47,402 nucleotides of DNA from Nemertoderma westbladi (taxonomy: Eukaryota; Xenacoelomorpha; Nemertodermatida; Nemertodermatidae). Position numbers and translations under genes: made by a program. Below, in pieces: positions 10,535 through 22,054 of this stretch. The notes under the pieces are model-generated. The model was not told the origin of the DNA, did not search any database, and saw nothing but the letters and a program-made list of their open reading frames with translations. The stretch is taken from NCBI GenBank assembly GCA_032718475.1, contig JAUCBJ010006457.1:1-47402 (forward strand), written 5' to 3'. Position 1 is the stretch's first letter; each line of letters opens with the position of its first letter.

Positions 10535-12300
10535 TTAATTAACTATGATTGGATATATGAGCTTTAAACACTCAGGTATTTTAAAGACCTCAGAGGGAAC
10601 ACAATCTACTCCACTGGCACGATTGGTTTTAATGCTCTTTGCAGCAGCCTTCACTTCTGAAAAGGAGATATCGCCAGTGGGAATATCTGGGAGAACAGAC
10701 TCAGACACTTTTACTTCTATAAAGTTATCATGCAATACCCTGTCATTATTGAAGAGCTTTTCAAAGTGGGCCTTCAAACCATTGAGGCGATCGGCTGGTG
10801 ATTCAGCCTTAACCTTGGTGGTTGGTTGGCTTTTCCACCCACTAAGCAAGTTGATCGATTTCCATGCCTGGGTTGATCGCCTGCTGTCGTCATCATCATT
10901 GATGGCATCAACCTGTTGGTTTATTAGCTCCTGTTGATTAACAGAGTACTGCCTGTATGCAGCCTTAACTGCATTCTTAGCCGCTGTAGTCTGTTTGAGT
11001 CGGGACTCTTTCTGCACCTTATAGAGGTCATTTCGGCACTTCTGAATTTTGTGGTCAGACCAGGGGGTCCCTTTCCTGTTTCGAGGGTATACAGGAACTG
11101 TTTCTGCAGCTGCCAACGTAGCTTCTGTCGGGTCGAAGTGTAGATGCATTACTGTCTTGTATAGAGCTCCTGTATTTCCTACAAAACAGAATATGGTCTA
11201 TCTGGGACTTGTGACCACTGGGTCCACTATGAGTCCATAGCTTTCCAGTTCGCTTCTTGAACTGCGTCCCAGCCGAAAACAATCCATTTCCAGAGATAAA
11301 AGCGTGAAAATGGACGGAATTTCGGTTAACACTATTACTATAGACCCAGGGCGATGTAGGTGATTGATGCAGACTTGCATTAAAGTCTCCCAGAAATGAT
11401 AAGAATGCATGCTGATCCATTCCATCAGTAGCTGCTTGTTGATTGTGGTAGAAATTTTCCACCTCCTCTACATCAGACCATCCGCCATCGTATATCCATG
11501 CGCTACTACAACATTACCAGTTTGTACATGGACACCCAAGCTGCTTTAAATTTCTGGTGCTTAATATAATATAAAGTAGTATTGTGATACATAGCATAGC
11601 ATACATAGTACATACATTACAAACTTTACTTATCTATTTGTAAAACTTATTTATATATGAGTTATCATATTATTAAAAATACTTATAACATTTATTGTGA
11701 ACCTAAAGGACTAATTTTGTCAGCGAACCAATTACTTTTAGACATGTGCTTATATATTTTAGTCAATAATAATAATAATACAGGGGCAACACTAGTTGGA
11801 GAGTAGCACACAATCAGAACCACCTTAAGAAACTTCTTAGCCAGTCTTCCAGTACATGGGAAGTGGCAACGGATGATGCGGTTAGAGATTTGGTCTATTT
11901 TGTCCAATGCTGCATGTGCAGTTGGATTCATCAATAGACCAATTCCACCATTGCCACTATAATCTGCTGACGCGAGGGCGAGTCGCCAACCGCCCCCCAA
12001 GTCCTTAATCAGAACCTCACCAGTCTGTCCAGTCTGTATTCGGTGCTCTTGAACACCCACTGCGCTAAGATAAAGCTTATCTGCCAAGGCAGTCAGCTCA
12101 CCTTGTCGCATTGGGGACCCGAGTGTTAGGGTGTTTACTGAGGGTAGTCTAGTAACTTGCCTCAGATTCACCAATGGCTTGTTTGGTCGGGGTGGAACAT
12201 GAGAGTAGCCTCCAACTCCAGAATACCTCTCCCCCTCACAATTTGGCCTCCCTGGTGACCCAGGGTTTGGGCCAGATAGGTCACCAGGAAAGGGACTCAC
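10535..12300 (-). pseudogene. Broken APE-type LINE: endonuclease plus start of RT
   Basis: Minus strand. 12300-11790: start of an apurinic-endonuclease-like domain (VNTLT.., VGVQEHRIQ, GGIGLLMNP, IVCYSPTS). After an interruption, 11470-11200 continues with FLGDFNASLH (the GDFN motif) and SQIDHILF. Frames change near 11150. 11149-10535 is the linker and the first RT block (SEVKAAAKSIKTNRASGVDC, PSEVFKIPE). It stops at TAA just before the palm motifs and abuts the tail of the + strand relic, so the RT core is lost. About 250 bp between 11790 and 11530, beginning with a (TAT)n tract, looks like a secondary insertion splitting the endonuclease. Clade not assigned (RTE/CR1-like style). Confidence 0.7.
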
Positions 12301-12923
12301 AGAATTGTTGGCCGCTCTCTCTCCAGTAGGGGATGAGACAGGCAGCCGGTCAGGAGATAACTGACGCCTGTGAGGCCAATTGTGTCAGGTGATTCCACTA
12401 GCCTCTAGTGGCCAGACCTCCACATTACTAGTGTTATCCATAGTGGGGGTTGGGGGGTGCTTTTTGCCGAGTCAGCTCTCGGGGCCAGTACCACACCCTG
12501 ATTTGCCATTCCACAGGGTGGGTGTCGCAGTGGAGTCAGATATGAGGTGATATAGATGATATACCTACTCTGACGCACATGACCGCACATGCAATGCATG
12601 CCCTTTACCCCTTCTGCCAGGTGCAGGTCGCACTGAAGTAGACATGAGAACACTCTACACCTGACCAGCCATTGGTAGATTACCATCTGCCTGGCCAGGC
12701 CATATACCCCTGCAGCCAAGTATATGGGACCTTAATCCAGGACCAAGCGCGTCCTTATCCCAGAACGAAGGGGTCCTAGTTACATGACCTGATTTGCCCC
12801 GGTAAGCAGCCACAGGTGGCACCTCCTTCATGCTGGGTGGAGGTGGCAAGTTTTCTTGATCAATGGCCTAGAATACCTGACCTGACCTTCCAGAAGTGGA
12901 ATAAATAGAAAGGTGAATGTCAA
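12301..12923 (-). other. Probable 5' region of the minus-strand LINE
   Basis: Higher GC than the surroundings, with two open frames lacking domains (12405-12719, 12655-12849 minus). The continuous composition up to the G-run suggests the LINE 5' UTR or an ORF1 remnant, but nothing is recognisable. Confidence 0.3.
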
Positions 12924-12942
12924 GGGGGGGGGGGGGGGGGGG
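12924..12942. repeat. G homopolymer, 19 nt
   Basis: Uninterrupted G run. One of nine G or C runs of 12-31 nt in the window (15624-15637, 15925-15955, 26998-27022, 34747-34760, 34923-34944, 41429-41442, 43632-43645, 45903-45914). Confidence 0.95.
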
Positions 12943-13741
12943 TGGCTGAACCTATTGGCACTACTAAAGAAGCCTGATACGCCATAATACTGTCATCGTC
13001 ATAATACTGTCATCAAATCAGGCTAAGCTCAATTGTAATGTAAAGGCTTAGTAGGTTTTGTATATCTGGGACGTTTACAACAGCTGTCGATTAAACTAAC
13101 AAAACCAGAAAACTGAACCAGGGTGCCAACCGGGTACCAACTGCTGTTGGGTAGACTTAATGGAACATTTCACAAACTTTCATAGGAGGCTTGTACATGT
13201 ACATTATATTGGTTGCTCCGATGTTTGTATTAGGCTAACTGAGAATGTATCAGGTATAAATACTGTAATTAGTGTTCATTATTTTATTTATCTAATAAAG
13301 AAGACCCCTCCGCAGAATAAACTGATCTTTTGGGCTCTCAGGTTGCGGATATGGATACAATTCACACATCATCGTAGTAATTGTGATTATGATTTGTTTG
13401 CCTAGGCGAATGTGTATTACATTAGATGAGAAGCAGTTTTTTGGTTGATGCAAGTCATTCTTGGTTTGCATCTTCCAATCCCATCTGTTTCTTGGAGTCC
13501 GTGTAAGACAGGTTCGTTTAAAGCCATCTTGATGGCGTTCTAGTTTAATGAAGCTCTACCCCATTAATCAATAGTATAACAGAATATGTAATGCATTGAT
13601 TGATAGTATCTATATTATTTAATTGTTTTACATCAGTAATTATTGTTCACTGCAGGCCATTTATTCTATTTAATAAATACACAATATTCTGGAACAATTT
13701 GTTTATGTATGATTAGCTACGCAATATAGCCTAGAAAATCA
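12943..13741. other. Unassigned AT-rich stretch
   Basis: Contains a short direct duplication (CATAATACTGTCATC twice, 12980-13015). No gene, RNA or recognisable repeat seen. Confidence 0.4.
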
Positions 13742-15136
13742 AAGCGTACAACAATTACGGTTTCACCTGAGATATCATTTCGCTATATTAGCATCACACT
13801 GACGATAGCTAAACTCTGGGAGCTATCACTGCTAAAGGACTTATCTTTGTTGCCAACTAATAATCTCCAACTTGGCTATAAGCCTGGTTCTGGATCTGAC
13901 ATAGCACATCTAGTCGCTAATAGTGTTCTCAATAAGTTCACGAGGAAAAATTCACCTGTATACTTGATGAGTGTGGATCTCACGTCTGCTTTTGATAATG
14001 TCTGCCATGCCAAGTTATTTGAGAAGCTCAGAAAGACTGTGTTAAATCCCAATATTATCGATGCTTTAGATTCTTTCTACTCCCAATCCAAAGCATTTAT
14101 AACAGCTGACGGTCATATAATTAAAAGTCCAATCCCTATTCAGAAAGGTGTACGTCAAGGGGGAATCCTATCTCCTCTTTTATTCAATTTCTACTTGAAA
14201 GACCTTATTGATGAGATGGAACAAAGCGGCTTGGGTGTTCATATAGGGCAACATTCATTTGCAGTAGTAAATTATGCTGATGACATAATATTAATTTCGA
14301 ACATGAAAATAGACCTCATAAATCTGCTGAACATATCATCGAACTATTTTCAAGAACACGACTTGCAGCTAAATGTAACAAAGTGTCATTTTATTTCGCT
14401 AGATACCAAGGGGAAGGCCATATTAGACGACAATATAGTTTTCAATGGGGAGACAATTACATCAACGCTAGTATGCAAGTATATGGGATTGCCTATTCCT
14501 TGCGATCAAGCATCAATGTTTTCTTTTCTAAATGGGAAGATTTGGGGTAATGCAGCTCAAATGACCCGGAATGGGTTTTCAATTACCGATGTCCCCTTAA
14601 AAATAACCAAACTGATATGGAATGTGATTTGTATCCCAAGTATTATCTATGGAGCAGCAAGTCTATCTTCTATTAACATTGATGTTATTGCGAAACAGAT
14701 AAGAAAGGCTATGCGCTCGATTCTACATTTAGACAACAAGATATCAAACTATATGTTATATAAGTTGTTTGACTTGAATATAGAGGTGCTACTAAGGCTA
14801 CAACAATTCAATTTCATCCATCGGATATTCAATACCGGAAGTTCTAAGATAACATGGCTCTTCACGAATATCCTCTGTGATCATTGTATTGGGTCTACCA
14901 TAGATATGTTCTCTTCTTATAAAATTTCGTCATGGGAATACGAGTTACCTAACTTATTGTCCCTAGCTGTGTCAAGTTATTCTACCAAACACTGTGGCAA
15001 CAAAGTTAAGAAAACATGTAATGATCTTATGTCTCACAAAGAGGTGTTTTTATCTATTTATTGTATTGATATTTTAAATAAATATAACTTAAACACTTTT
15101 GCACGACTATCAGTACTAAAAGAAATGTTAATGTAA
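13742..15136 (+). pseudogene. 5'-truncated LINE reverse transcriptase, open frame
   Basis: Plus-strand frame open from about 13760 (SFRYISITLTIAKLWELSLL) to TAA at 15134. RT motifs are intact: LQLGYKPGSG, motif A SVDLTSAFDN, motif B GVRQGGILSPLLFNFYL, motif C NYADDIILI, then QLNVTKCHF and KYMGLPI. There is no start codon for a full protein; the endonuclease and RT fingers are missing, which is typical of incomplete reverse transcription at the 5' end. The catalytic residues and lack of stops over ~450 codons suggest a fairly recent insertion compared with its neighbours. The 3' UTR is short and ends near the (TA)n tract at 15202-15220. Belongs to the Jockey/CR1/L2-like APE LINEs by RT style. 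Confidence 0.75.
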
Positions 15137-15264
15137 ATTTTAATTTATAATGCCAATTTTGAATGGATATTATTATAGCACCGGGGCCATCCCGGATTTT
15201 AATATATATATATATATAGATATTGTATAGGCATAACACTGTTGCCTACCAACTCATAAAATAA

Positions 15265-15425
15265 ATAACATGTTCTAGAATTTTGTGATTTATTAAATAG
15301 AATAAATGGCTTGCAGCGAACAATAATTCTTGCAATCTTTGAACGCCTATTTCTCAGCTGTTTCTCAATGAAATTCAGATATTGCTACATATTTGGAATC
15401 CTTGCAACGCAAGCTTTCTATTGAT
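15265..15425 (-). repeat. Dispersed repeat family D1, copy 1 (minus)
   Basis: Reverse complement aligns with 43748-43885 and more weakly with 18725-18865. Shared words are CATTCTAGAA, ATTTAATAAA, CAGCGAACNATAATTCTTGC and AGCTGTTTCTC, then ATTCCAAATATG. The unit is ~150 bp and non-coding. Likely a short non-autonomous element. Confidence 0.65.
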
Positions 15426-15923
15426 GTGAAAAAATTACGACTATAGTGAAGAATGGCAATGATACAGAGGGTGCGATTTCGCAATAGACACTTTTTTAAA
15501 ACGCTTATAAATAAAATTTAAAGGCGAAATCGAAAATTCCGGCTTCATGGTAACAACCACGGTGAGTTTAACTAATTGTGTTTCAAATTTCAAACAATAT
15601 GATAAAGATTTGTAGAAAAATTTGGGGGGGGGGGGGGTCCGTGTCATCAGAAAATGACACTATATCACGGGTCATGGTGTATATGAATTCCAGCTAATTA
15701 ATTGTAAACACCAAAAACCAGTGAAAATCAAAAATAGAGATGTTTCAAATCATATTTCATGAAATTAACTTTTAAAAACGTCTCAAAAAAGGTGTCAGAA
15801 GTAGGGTTAAAAAATGGTGCTATAACTCGAAAACTTTCCAATATTTTTGAAAACCGATTTCACTATTATGAAGACAATAGATTTTTAGGAAAAGTTGTAG
15901 AATTTCAGATTTCAGAAACCCCC

Positions 15924-15924
<1 letters not shown>
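15426..15924. other. Non-coding repeat-like stretch with a G14 run
   Basis: Contains G(14) at 15624-15637 and phrases such as CTATAACTCGAAAACTTTCC that recur in other non-coding repeats of the window. The short frame at 15759-16031 reads through the poly-C tract (poly-Pro) and is not a gene. Confidence 0.45.

Positions 15925-15955
<31 letters not shown>
15925..15955. repeat. C homopolymer, 31 nt
   Basis: Longest homopolymer in the window. It is followed by GGGTTTAATAGGGTTAAATC; a similar ending (CTAATAGGGTTAATTC) follows the G12 run at 45903-45914, pointing to two copies of one dispersed repeat. Confidence 0.95.
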
Positions 15956-15957
<2 letters not shown>

Positions 15958-16004
15958 GTTTAATAGGGTTAAATCAAGAAGCTGCTTTTTATATGTTTCT
16001 TAAT

Positions 16005-16165
16005 AGGGTAGTACTTGCTGCCTTTAGGTAGTACTAATTACCTAGGCGGTTAATACTACTGTAGTACCTGATGCCTAGGTTCTACGGTTGTTCTACGGTA
16101 GTACTTAGTGCTGAGGTACCAGGTACTATGCTATTATAATTTTACGGTAGTATTAGCTGCCTGTT
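16005..16165. repeat. Degenerate GGTAGTAC minisatellite
   Basis: GGTAGTACTTGCTGCC-like units of roughly 25-30 nt recur five or six times (16008, 16027, 16051, 16089, 16144), strongly diverged. Confidence 0.55.
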
Positions 16166-16389
16166 ACTGTACACCGTCACAGCATTCTTAATATATATGT
16201 AATATATTATAATGCAGCTGCAATCCAGCATGCTGGGTCGTAGTAATAGTAGTATCAACAATGTCCCCTTGAGAGTCGTGATTAAATTTGCTATTTATTT
16301 TATCATTATTTATTTATTATTAGTATTTATTAATATATTTATTATCACCCTATTTATATGCTGCATATTATATAGATTACTTTGAGAAA

Positions 16390-17101
16390 ATGAGCATTTC
16401 TCAAGGTTTACCAACGTACTCAGACAGCGTCTTGGAAAACGGCCACACTGCCCGAGCCGTTGATGGTAACCGGAATGGTTTCTACGTCACAGAGTACTCC
16501 AGTTTCCGGAGCAACAACCGCGGCAACCATTGGTACAATGTTGATCTCGGTATCTCACTTTCTGTCGGTCGAATTATCATTTATAACAGACAAGATGGCG
16601 GATCCGGAATTACTGGAAGAATTGTCGGAACAAAGGTAGATATGTTTTAAGTTATAGACAGATGTAGATGAACAGGGTAATTATTTAGACTTGTTTAAGC
16701 TGTTCTGAGTCTTGGGTGATCCACACCTTAAACCCCTCCACTCTGCTTCAACAAATACCCTTGTTCCCAGGTATCGACAGACAAGGATGATAGATAGCCT
16801 GGACTAAACTGAGTTATACATATATTTATTAGATTTAGTTAGATGCTATTTAGATATTTCTTTAGATTTATAAAAGCACAATTTGTTTATTTTGTATTAG
16901 GTATTTGTACTGAACCAAAACGACGCTACTTTTATGAATTCCCTTGGTTCCAACACCGCTGATCTTTGCGGACAGCTCACTATCGATAAGTATATCTACG
17001 ATGTTGACTGCCAAGACAAGACTGGGAGATTTGCCGCAGTTTTCCTGCCATCCGATAGCGTTCTCAGCTTTGCTGAAATAGAAGTTTATGAGAACAAATA
17101 A
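16390..17101 (+). CDS. Single-domain F-type lectin-like (F5/8C, fucolectin) protein, two exons
   Basis: Exon 1, 16390-16635, ends ACA AAG|GTAGAT. Exon 2, 16901-17101, follows TTTTGTATTAG. The join is phase 0 and gives 148 residues with TAA at 17099. This is a complete discoidin-like F5/8C domain of the F-type lectin subgroup: ISQGLPTYSDS, RAVDGNRNG, WYNVDLGISLSVGRIIIYNR, then after splicing VFVLNQND and a terminal FAEIEVYENK. F-lectins bind L-fucose through H-x26-R-x-D-x4-R/K. Here R67-x-D69 is kept, but the His position holds F39/R40, the final R/K is Ile74, and the usual Cys-Cys after the Asp is Gly-Gly. Ligand binding is therefore probably altered or lost. No signal peptide is seen; either the protein is cytosolic or an upstream exon is missing. 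The start ATG lies in an open frame, so its position is not certain. Confidence 0.72.
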
Positions 17102-17870
17102 GACCCCATGTCATTAGAGCTTCGTAACATCAAGCTCAATAATATTTATAGTAAAAACAATATGTTTACTGTTAATTTAGTGTTAGTTTATATATCAATT
17201 AATCAAGTTTCCTGTACTGCTCGCTGCATAATCTACATTATTTTGTATGAATCTTCTAAATTTGGCGTTTCATAACAAAAAATTGTAACCGATAAGTTTC
17301 GTGGAGCCGAGAATGCTGATTCAGAAAAACCAAGTTTCGAAAATTTTCGCCCAAAATTGTTAGACTAGTAGTGTTTTTTAATGAAATTAACAATTTCTCT
17401 GGTGGTCGCTAGAAGGCGACGTAAATTTGAAATTTTTTTTTTGAACCCAATCTTCGGCCATATGTTAATCCCCCGAAAGGTATAAAATATACGAAACTAC
17501 CCACAACCAGAAATTATAGGTATCTTAATTGATCTTAATCTTTCGAAAAGTGAAAGGAGCAGAAACAGCTCGACAATAAACGAAAGTCAATTACAAATGT
17601 TACAATTTTATTTTTGGTGACAATTTTAAACACAATAACTGAATAAATCGGACAAGATTTGACATTTGCCTCGGAACTTTATTTCAAAAATTCGCGAAAA
17701 ATTCGCGAATAAAACGAGTAGATTAATTTTTATGCACGAATTTGAACTTCTGCCTTGACTTTAACACCCTGGTAGCTAAATGAATGGAAGCGGTGTTGCT
17801 GCAGTTATAAATCCTGCCTTTAAAATTACTTATTTTACCAATTTACCCAAAATATTGTATATTTATTGAT
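17102..17870. other. Region downstream of the lectin gene
   Basis: Presumed 3' UTR and flank; AATAATATTTATAG soon after the stop is the only weak polyadenylation-like sequence. No other feature seen. Confidence 0.35.
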
Positions 17871-17892
17871 AAAGGCACCAGTTACGGGGGTG

Positions 17893-18190
17893 TAAACGTT
17901 ACGCCGACAGCCGACAACCGACAGCCGACAACCGACAACCAATAGCCGACAACCAACAGCCGACAACTGACAGCCGACAGCCGAGAACCGACAGCCGACA
18001 ACCGACAGTTGACAGCCGACAGTTGACAACCGACAGATGACAACCTACAACCGACAGCCGACAACTGACAGCCGACAACCGACAAACCGACAGCCGACAA
18101 CCGATAGCCGACAGCCGACAGCCGACAGCCGACAACCGACAGCCGACAACCGACAGCCGACAACCGACAGCCAACAACCGACAGCCGACA
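17893..18190 (-). repeat. Left-arm 8-mer minisatellite (GCCGACAA/GCCGACAG)
   Basis: About 38 units alternating CCGACAGC and CCGACAAC, with scattered point changes. Inverted partner at 18925-19119. Confidence 0.9.
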
Positions 18191-18724
18191 GAATTTAATT
18201 AAATAGAATGCTGTAATTCTGAATGTAATTAAATAACAACAATAAAAGAGAAATTTGGTGAAGAAAAATATTCATAAACTATTGGTAATCATTTCTAAAC
18301 GAAATTGAGCCTTGTGTTCTTTTAAACTCGGCCCATGTGAAGAATACCAGACTTTCTGCCGTTATATTTCACTTTGTAGTTACCCCCATGAGAAGAATAG
18401 CAGGTTTTCACCAAAACCACAGGCTACAGAAACGCTGAATCTAACCAAAACAATAAACTAATAAGTATATGTACAGGTTATAAGACAGAAATAAGCGCTA
18501 TAAAACACTTAATATAGATAAATTAAAAAAAAATAAAAAATCTTCATATATAAAATTCCAACTTTCCACGTTTCATTTCCCGACCTCTTACTGGGTGAAC
18601 CCGAATTTTTATTTTTGCTTTCAATCTTTAGCTACAAGCGTTTAAAAAAAGTGTCTCCGTCGATATTGCACCAGTTATTCTTCTACCTTATAGCTGTTAC
18701 TTGGTACGGCTAGAAAGCTGGCCA

Positions 18725-18865
18725 TGCAAGGATTCCAAATATGTAGCACAACCTGAATTTCGTTGAAAAATAGCTGAGGCGGGCTTTCAAAACTTGCATG
18801 GTTTTGCATCAGCGCTGGGCTATTTTATTATATTTAATAAAATACACCATATTCTTAAAACAAAT
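18725..18865 (+). repeat. Dispersed repeat D1, diverged copy inside the foldback element
   Basis: GATTCCAAATATGTAGCACA, then AATTTCGTTGA(A)AAATAGCTGA, then TTAATAAAATACACC aligns with copies at 15265-15425 (inverted) and 43748-43885. Confidence 0.5.
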
Positions 18866-18924
18866 ACAAATTCTTCATATAAATAGTAGTAATATATAAT
18901 ACAGTATATCGACCGAAAAGTGAC

Positions 18925-19119
18925 AACCGTCGGTTGTCTGCTGTCAGCTGTCGGCTTTCTGCTGTCGGCTGTCGGTTGTCGGCTGTCGGCTGTCGGTTGT
19001 CGGCTGTCGGTTGTCGGCTGTCGGCTTGTCGGCTGTCGGTTGTCGGTTGTCGGTTGTCGGCTGTCGGTTGTCGGCTGTCGGTTGTCGGTTGTCGGCTGTC
19101 GGTTGTCGGCTGTCGGTGT
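18925..19119 (+). repeat. Right-arm 8-mer minisatellite (GTCGGCTG/GTCGGTTG)
   Basis: About 25 units, more homogeneous than the left arm, in inverted orientation to it. Confidence 0.9.
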
Positions 19120-19146
19120 AACGTTTACACCCCCAGTACGGTGCCA

Positions 19147-21125
19147 TATTGATTTGTTTCTTACAAATTATTCTTTAGTAAACGTTCTTACGCCATGTTA
19201 TTCGATCTAATTTGTACTGTAAAGGCCTACTAAACCTCAAATGGAATACGTGATGCTTATTGGCTATGCTCCTTGCTGATAAAGCTAGTATATAAGTGCG
19301 GTTGTGCTATGATTGATTTTACTCTTTTTGTTATTGAATGACAGAAGAAGTCGCACTGCCCATGCAGAGGCTTTGATCCCCGGTCAAGTTTAATTGACTG
19401 CTGGTTACTACAGGCCTAAGGTCTAAACTTAAAGAGTTAATAATTGGATTATAATTATTCATCGCTACATTGTATATTCTACTGGTTTATTCAATTTATC
19501 TTTATTATTTGCTTAATATATCGCCGATATTACGTAATCAAGGAGGTTTTACACGCGCCACATACAACAGGTGGGTTGCTGTAACTAAGAATCAGCCCTA
19601 ATCTGGACAATTGTATCAGATTGTTATATCTCTGACTTACTAAATAATTAATATATGGCGATATTTCAGACCATTAATGTAAGCAAAGCTCTCATTATTA
19701 ATTACATCACGATTGAGAGTTGTCACAAATTGAATACTGTAGCGATATCAATATAATTAGACCCAAAGACTTGTCACTATACGTTTCCTCTAACGGGAAA
19801 CACAATCACCAGACTTGAGTTCTTACATAATTAATTAGTCAGTCATTTACTTGGTGGGATAAATATTTCTCCATTTGACGCAACACCGCCGCGGCCGCTA
19901 TGAGGGAGGTGAATACCGCGGCCGCTCCTAAAGCCGCAGGCCATCGCTAACTATATAGGTTAACTTGGGATTCTGGGGGACTTTTCGATGAAGGAACTGA
20001 CCAAACTTTTTTATTTTCTCACCAGGGGAGCGGCTCGGAATTCTAAGATATTAGCAACTCTAACATTATTAAATCTAACCCTTCGACGGACACGGCGGAC
20101 AAAAATCCGTCATTTTTTCGACAATTTTAAAAAATTTTTGAAAGGCGCTCTACAGTGGCTCGAAAAAACCCTAGGTTATTGCTTAGCCGACGCCGGGATA
20201 CGATAGAAGGGATTAATTAGTGAATTCGTTTTTTTTTTCAAAAAAGATTACCACGCCTTTTTTCCGAAAATGTCCGTCAAAGTTGAAAAAACGGACGAAA
20301 TGACTTTGCGGGATCCGCCATAACTCGGCTAATATTAATCGTACGGGGACGAAAGTAACGCGGTTGGAAAGGGGAAGAGTGGTACTACCTTCGTATCGAA
20401 TGGGGTAAGATATTTATTAAAATTTCGGGTGGAAAAAGGGGCTGTAAATTTGTACGTTTTTGTCCGTCTTTTTTGGAATACTTATTTCCGAAATATTTAA
20501 TTCGACAACGCGGGTAGGAATCCACTAATTCTTTTATGAAACTCGTAGAAGACCATTGGGGCTACGTTCCTATCGAATGGGGGTACAAAAAATATGTCGG
20601 CAATAGGGGCCAAAAAGGGCCAGAATTTGTAAAGTAGTTTTTATCGAATAATTTTGTATTTTTAACTTTAGTTGGTTAAGGTACATTCTATACAGTCAAT
20701 ATCCATACGGGGAATTCAAATATGCTATCGGTTTTGCTCCAAGGATGATATTAAAAAAATGAGGGCCAAAATTATAATTTCGCGCTTCAAACTCGCTTCG
20801 CGGGAAATCGTCTAGCTCGAAAACTACTTAACTTACGGGAGATTTGTTTACACAGACTTATACAGTAGTGCGTTATCAAATTAACTCCGCTATCTTTTAT
20901 CTTAACATATATAATTAATTAAGGGTCGAAAAATATCGCGTTATTTTGGCCCTTTTTTTTAATTTTTTTGGGGCCAAAAATAACCCCTTCTCAAAAGATT
21001 AAGAAAAAAATTACGGCAAAGAATATACCAATTTTATTGAATTTGGACCACCAGAAACCGAAGTTAGAGCGATTTTAGTAAAAAAATAAAAATAATTTTT
21101 TTTGCAAAAAAATTAAGAATGGTCA
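19147..21125. other. Long non-coding stretch; unassigned
   Basis: Includes CTAGTATATAAGTGCGG near 19290 with an upstream inverted CCAAT (promoter-like but with no gene after it), and two CCGCGGCCGCT direct repeats (19889-19899, 19916-19926). A 1.1-kb stretch from 19980 is rich in phrases such as CCATAACTCGGCTAATATTA. The 72-codon frame at 19988 has no recognisable domain. Probably old non-autonomous transposon material. Confidence 0.35.
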
Positions 21126-21198
21126 GGTCAATATTGGATTTCGAACCCGCGAACTTAGGTTTCATTAACGTGATTGATAACCACTAGACTATGTGACC
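21126..21198 (-). repeat. 73-nt tRNA-like sequence, degenerate
   Basis: Minus strand GGTCACATAGTCTAGTGGTT ... GGGTTCGAAATCC ... TTGACC. The length is exactly tRNA-like, the A box (TAGTCTAGTGG) and B box (GGTTCGAAATCC) are good, and five acceptor pairs (GGTCA/TGACC) are kept. D, anticodon and T stems do not pair, so it is a pseudo-tRNA or SINE head, not a working tRNA. Confidence 0.6.
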
Positions 21199-22054
21199 AA
21201 GAGAATTTGAAATTTTCAAGTGACTATTTTTAAACATAAATAACTTCGGTTCTACAGGGCCGTTTAATCTGAAACTTTTTTCATTGGATAGAGGATAGAT
21301 TGTAGTGTGTGAAATAGGATAAAACTTGGGAAAAGACTTATGTGCACTTAGTGCAAAATGCACTTAAATAGTGAACATTTTTTCGATATTTCAAACACTG
21401 TTATTTCCAGTTCTATTCATCGTAGAATGTTATTTTTTGGGTTAAAATGTAGTTTGGAATGATTTCTAACTATAATCGTAACATTTGTTTAACTTTTTAT
21501 GTCTATAAAGTGACTTAAAAATGTCCATGAATATGGTCCAAAATCGCAAATCCAGATTTATTAAATTGGATTTTTGACACTTTTAGCGACTGACGCTTGA
21601 TCATACACCATCGTAGATCGGTAGAGGATAAACATAAGTTTGTTAAATAAGAGCCACCATTACGATCTTCTAAAGTGCATTTGTACAAATAAGTGTGCAA
21701 AAGTGCAAATTTTTTAATAAGGTCAAATTAAATAGTATTGGGTTCTTTTCTTTGCAGATACTTTATTTTCATATTGATATGTTGTTTGAACCTTACTGAG
21801 CGCATTAGGGGATATGCGTACAAATAACCGGCCCTTATGAGGCTTCGATTGGGTAAATTAATAAAACATAAGGTAGTATAGTATAATATTCTAAAAACCA
21901 GTGTGATATTAAATGCACTTTAAATAATAAATAGAAATCAAATAACAATTGGACCACACAATTAAAAACTCAAACAATTTTGTACTTATTATATCGCTTC
22001 AAATTAATTCAACAGTGGATATTTGGGGGAAGGGGGAAGTTACAGTGTGCATTC
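21199..22054. other. AT-rich non-coding DNA
   Basis: GTGCACTTAGTGCAAAATGC and related TGCACTT words repeat between 21340 and 21920. Nothing else seen. Confidence 0.4.

Larger units (their letters stand above)
17871..19146. mobile_element. Foldback-type element with minisatellite inverted arms
   Basis: Left end GGCACCAGTTACGGGGGTG (17874 on) is matched inverted by the right end (rc of 19145 leftwards: GGCACCGTACTGGGGGTG); both continue TAAACGTTAC and then enter arrays of CCGACAGC/CCGACAAC 7-8-mers (17893-18190) or their complement (18925-19119). The ~730-bp centre carries a copy of dispersed repeat D1 (about 18725-18865) and no ORF. TATTGAT occurs at 17864-17870 and again at 19147-19153, a candidate 7-bp target duplication. 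Long inverted arms made of short tandem repeats are the hallmark of foldback elements (FB of Drosophila, TU of sea urchins). Frames across the arrays (Leu-Ser-Ala-Val-Gly-Cys-Arg) are translations of the repeat. Confidence 0.75.

Noticed and set aside
15759-16031. 90-residue frame with poly-Pro
   Set aside because: Runs through the C31 homopolymer; no other coding sign.
17835-18177. Long frames of LSAVGCRLSVVGCR type
   Set aside because: They are translations of the 8-bp minisatellite in the foldback arms, open in several frames at once; not genes. The same applies to 18920-19210.
19988-20206. 72-residue frame in the 20-kb region
   Set aside because: No homology signal; surrounding sequence looks like decayed non-autonomous transposon DNA.
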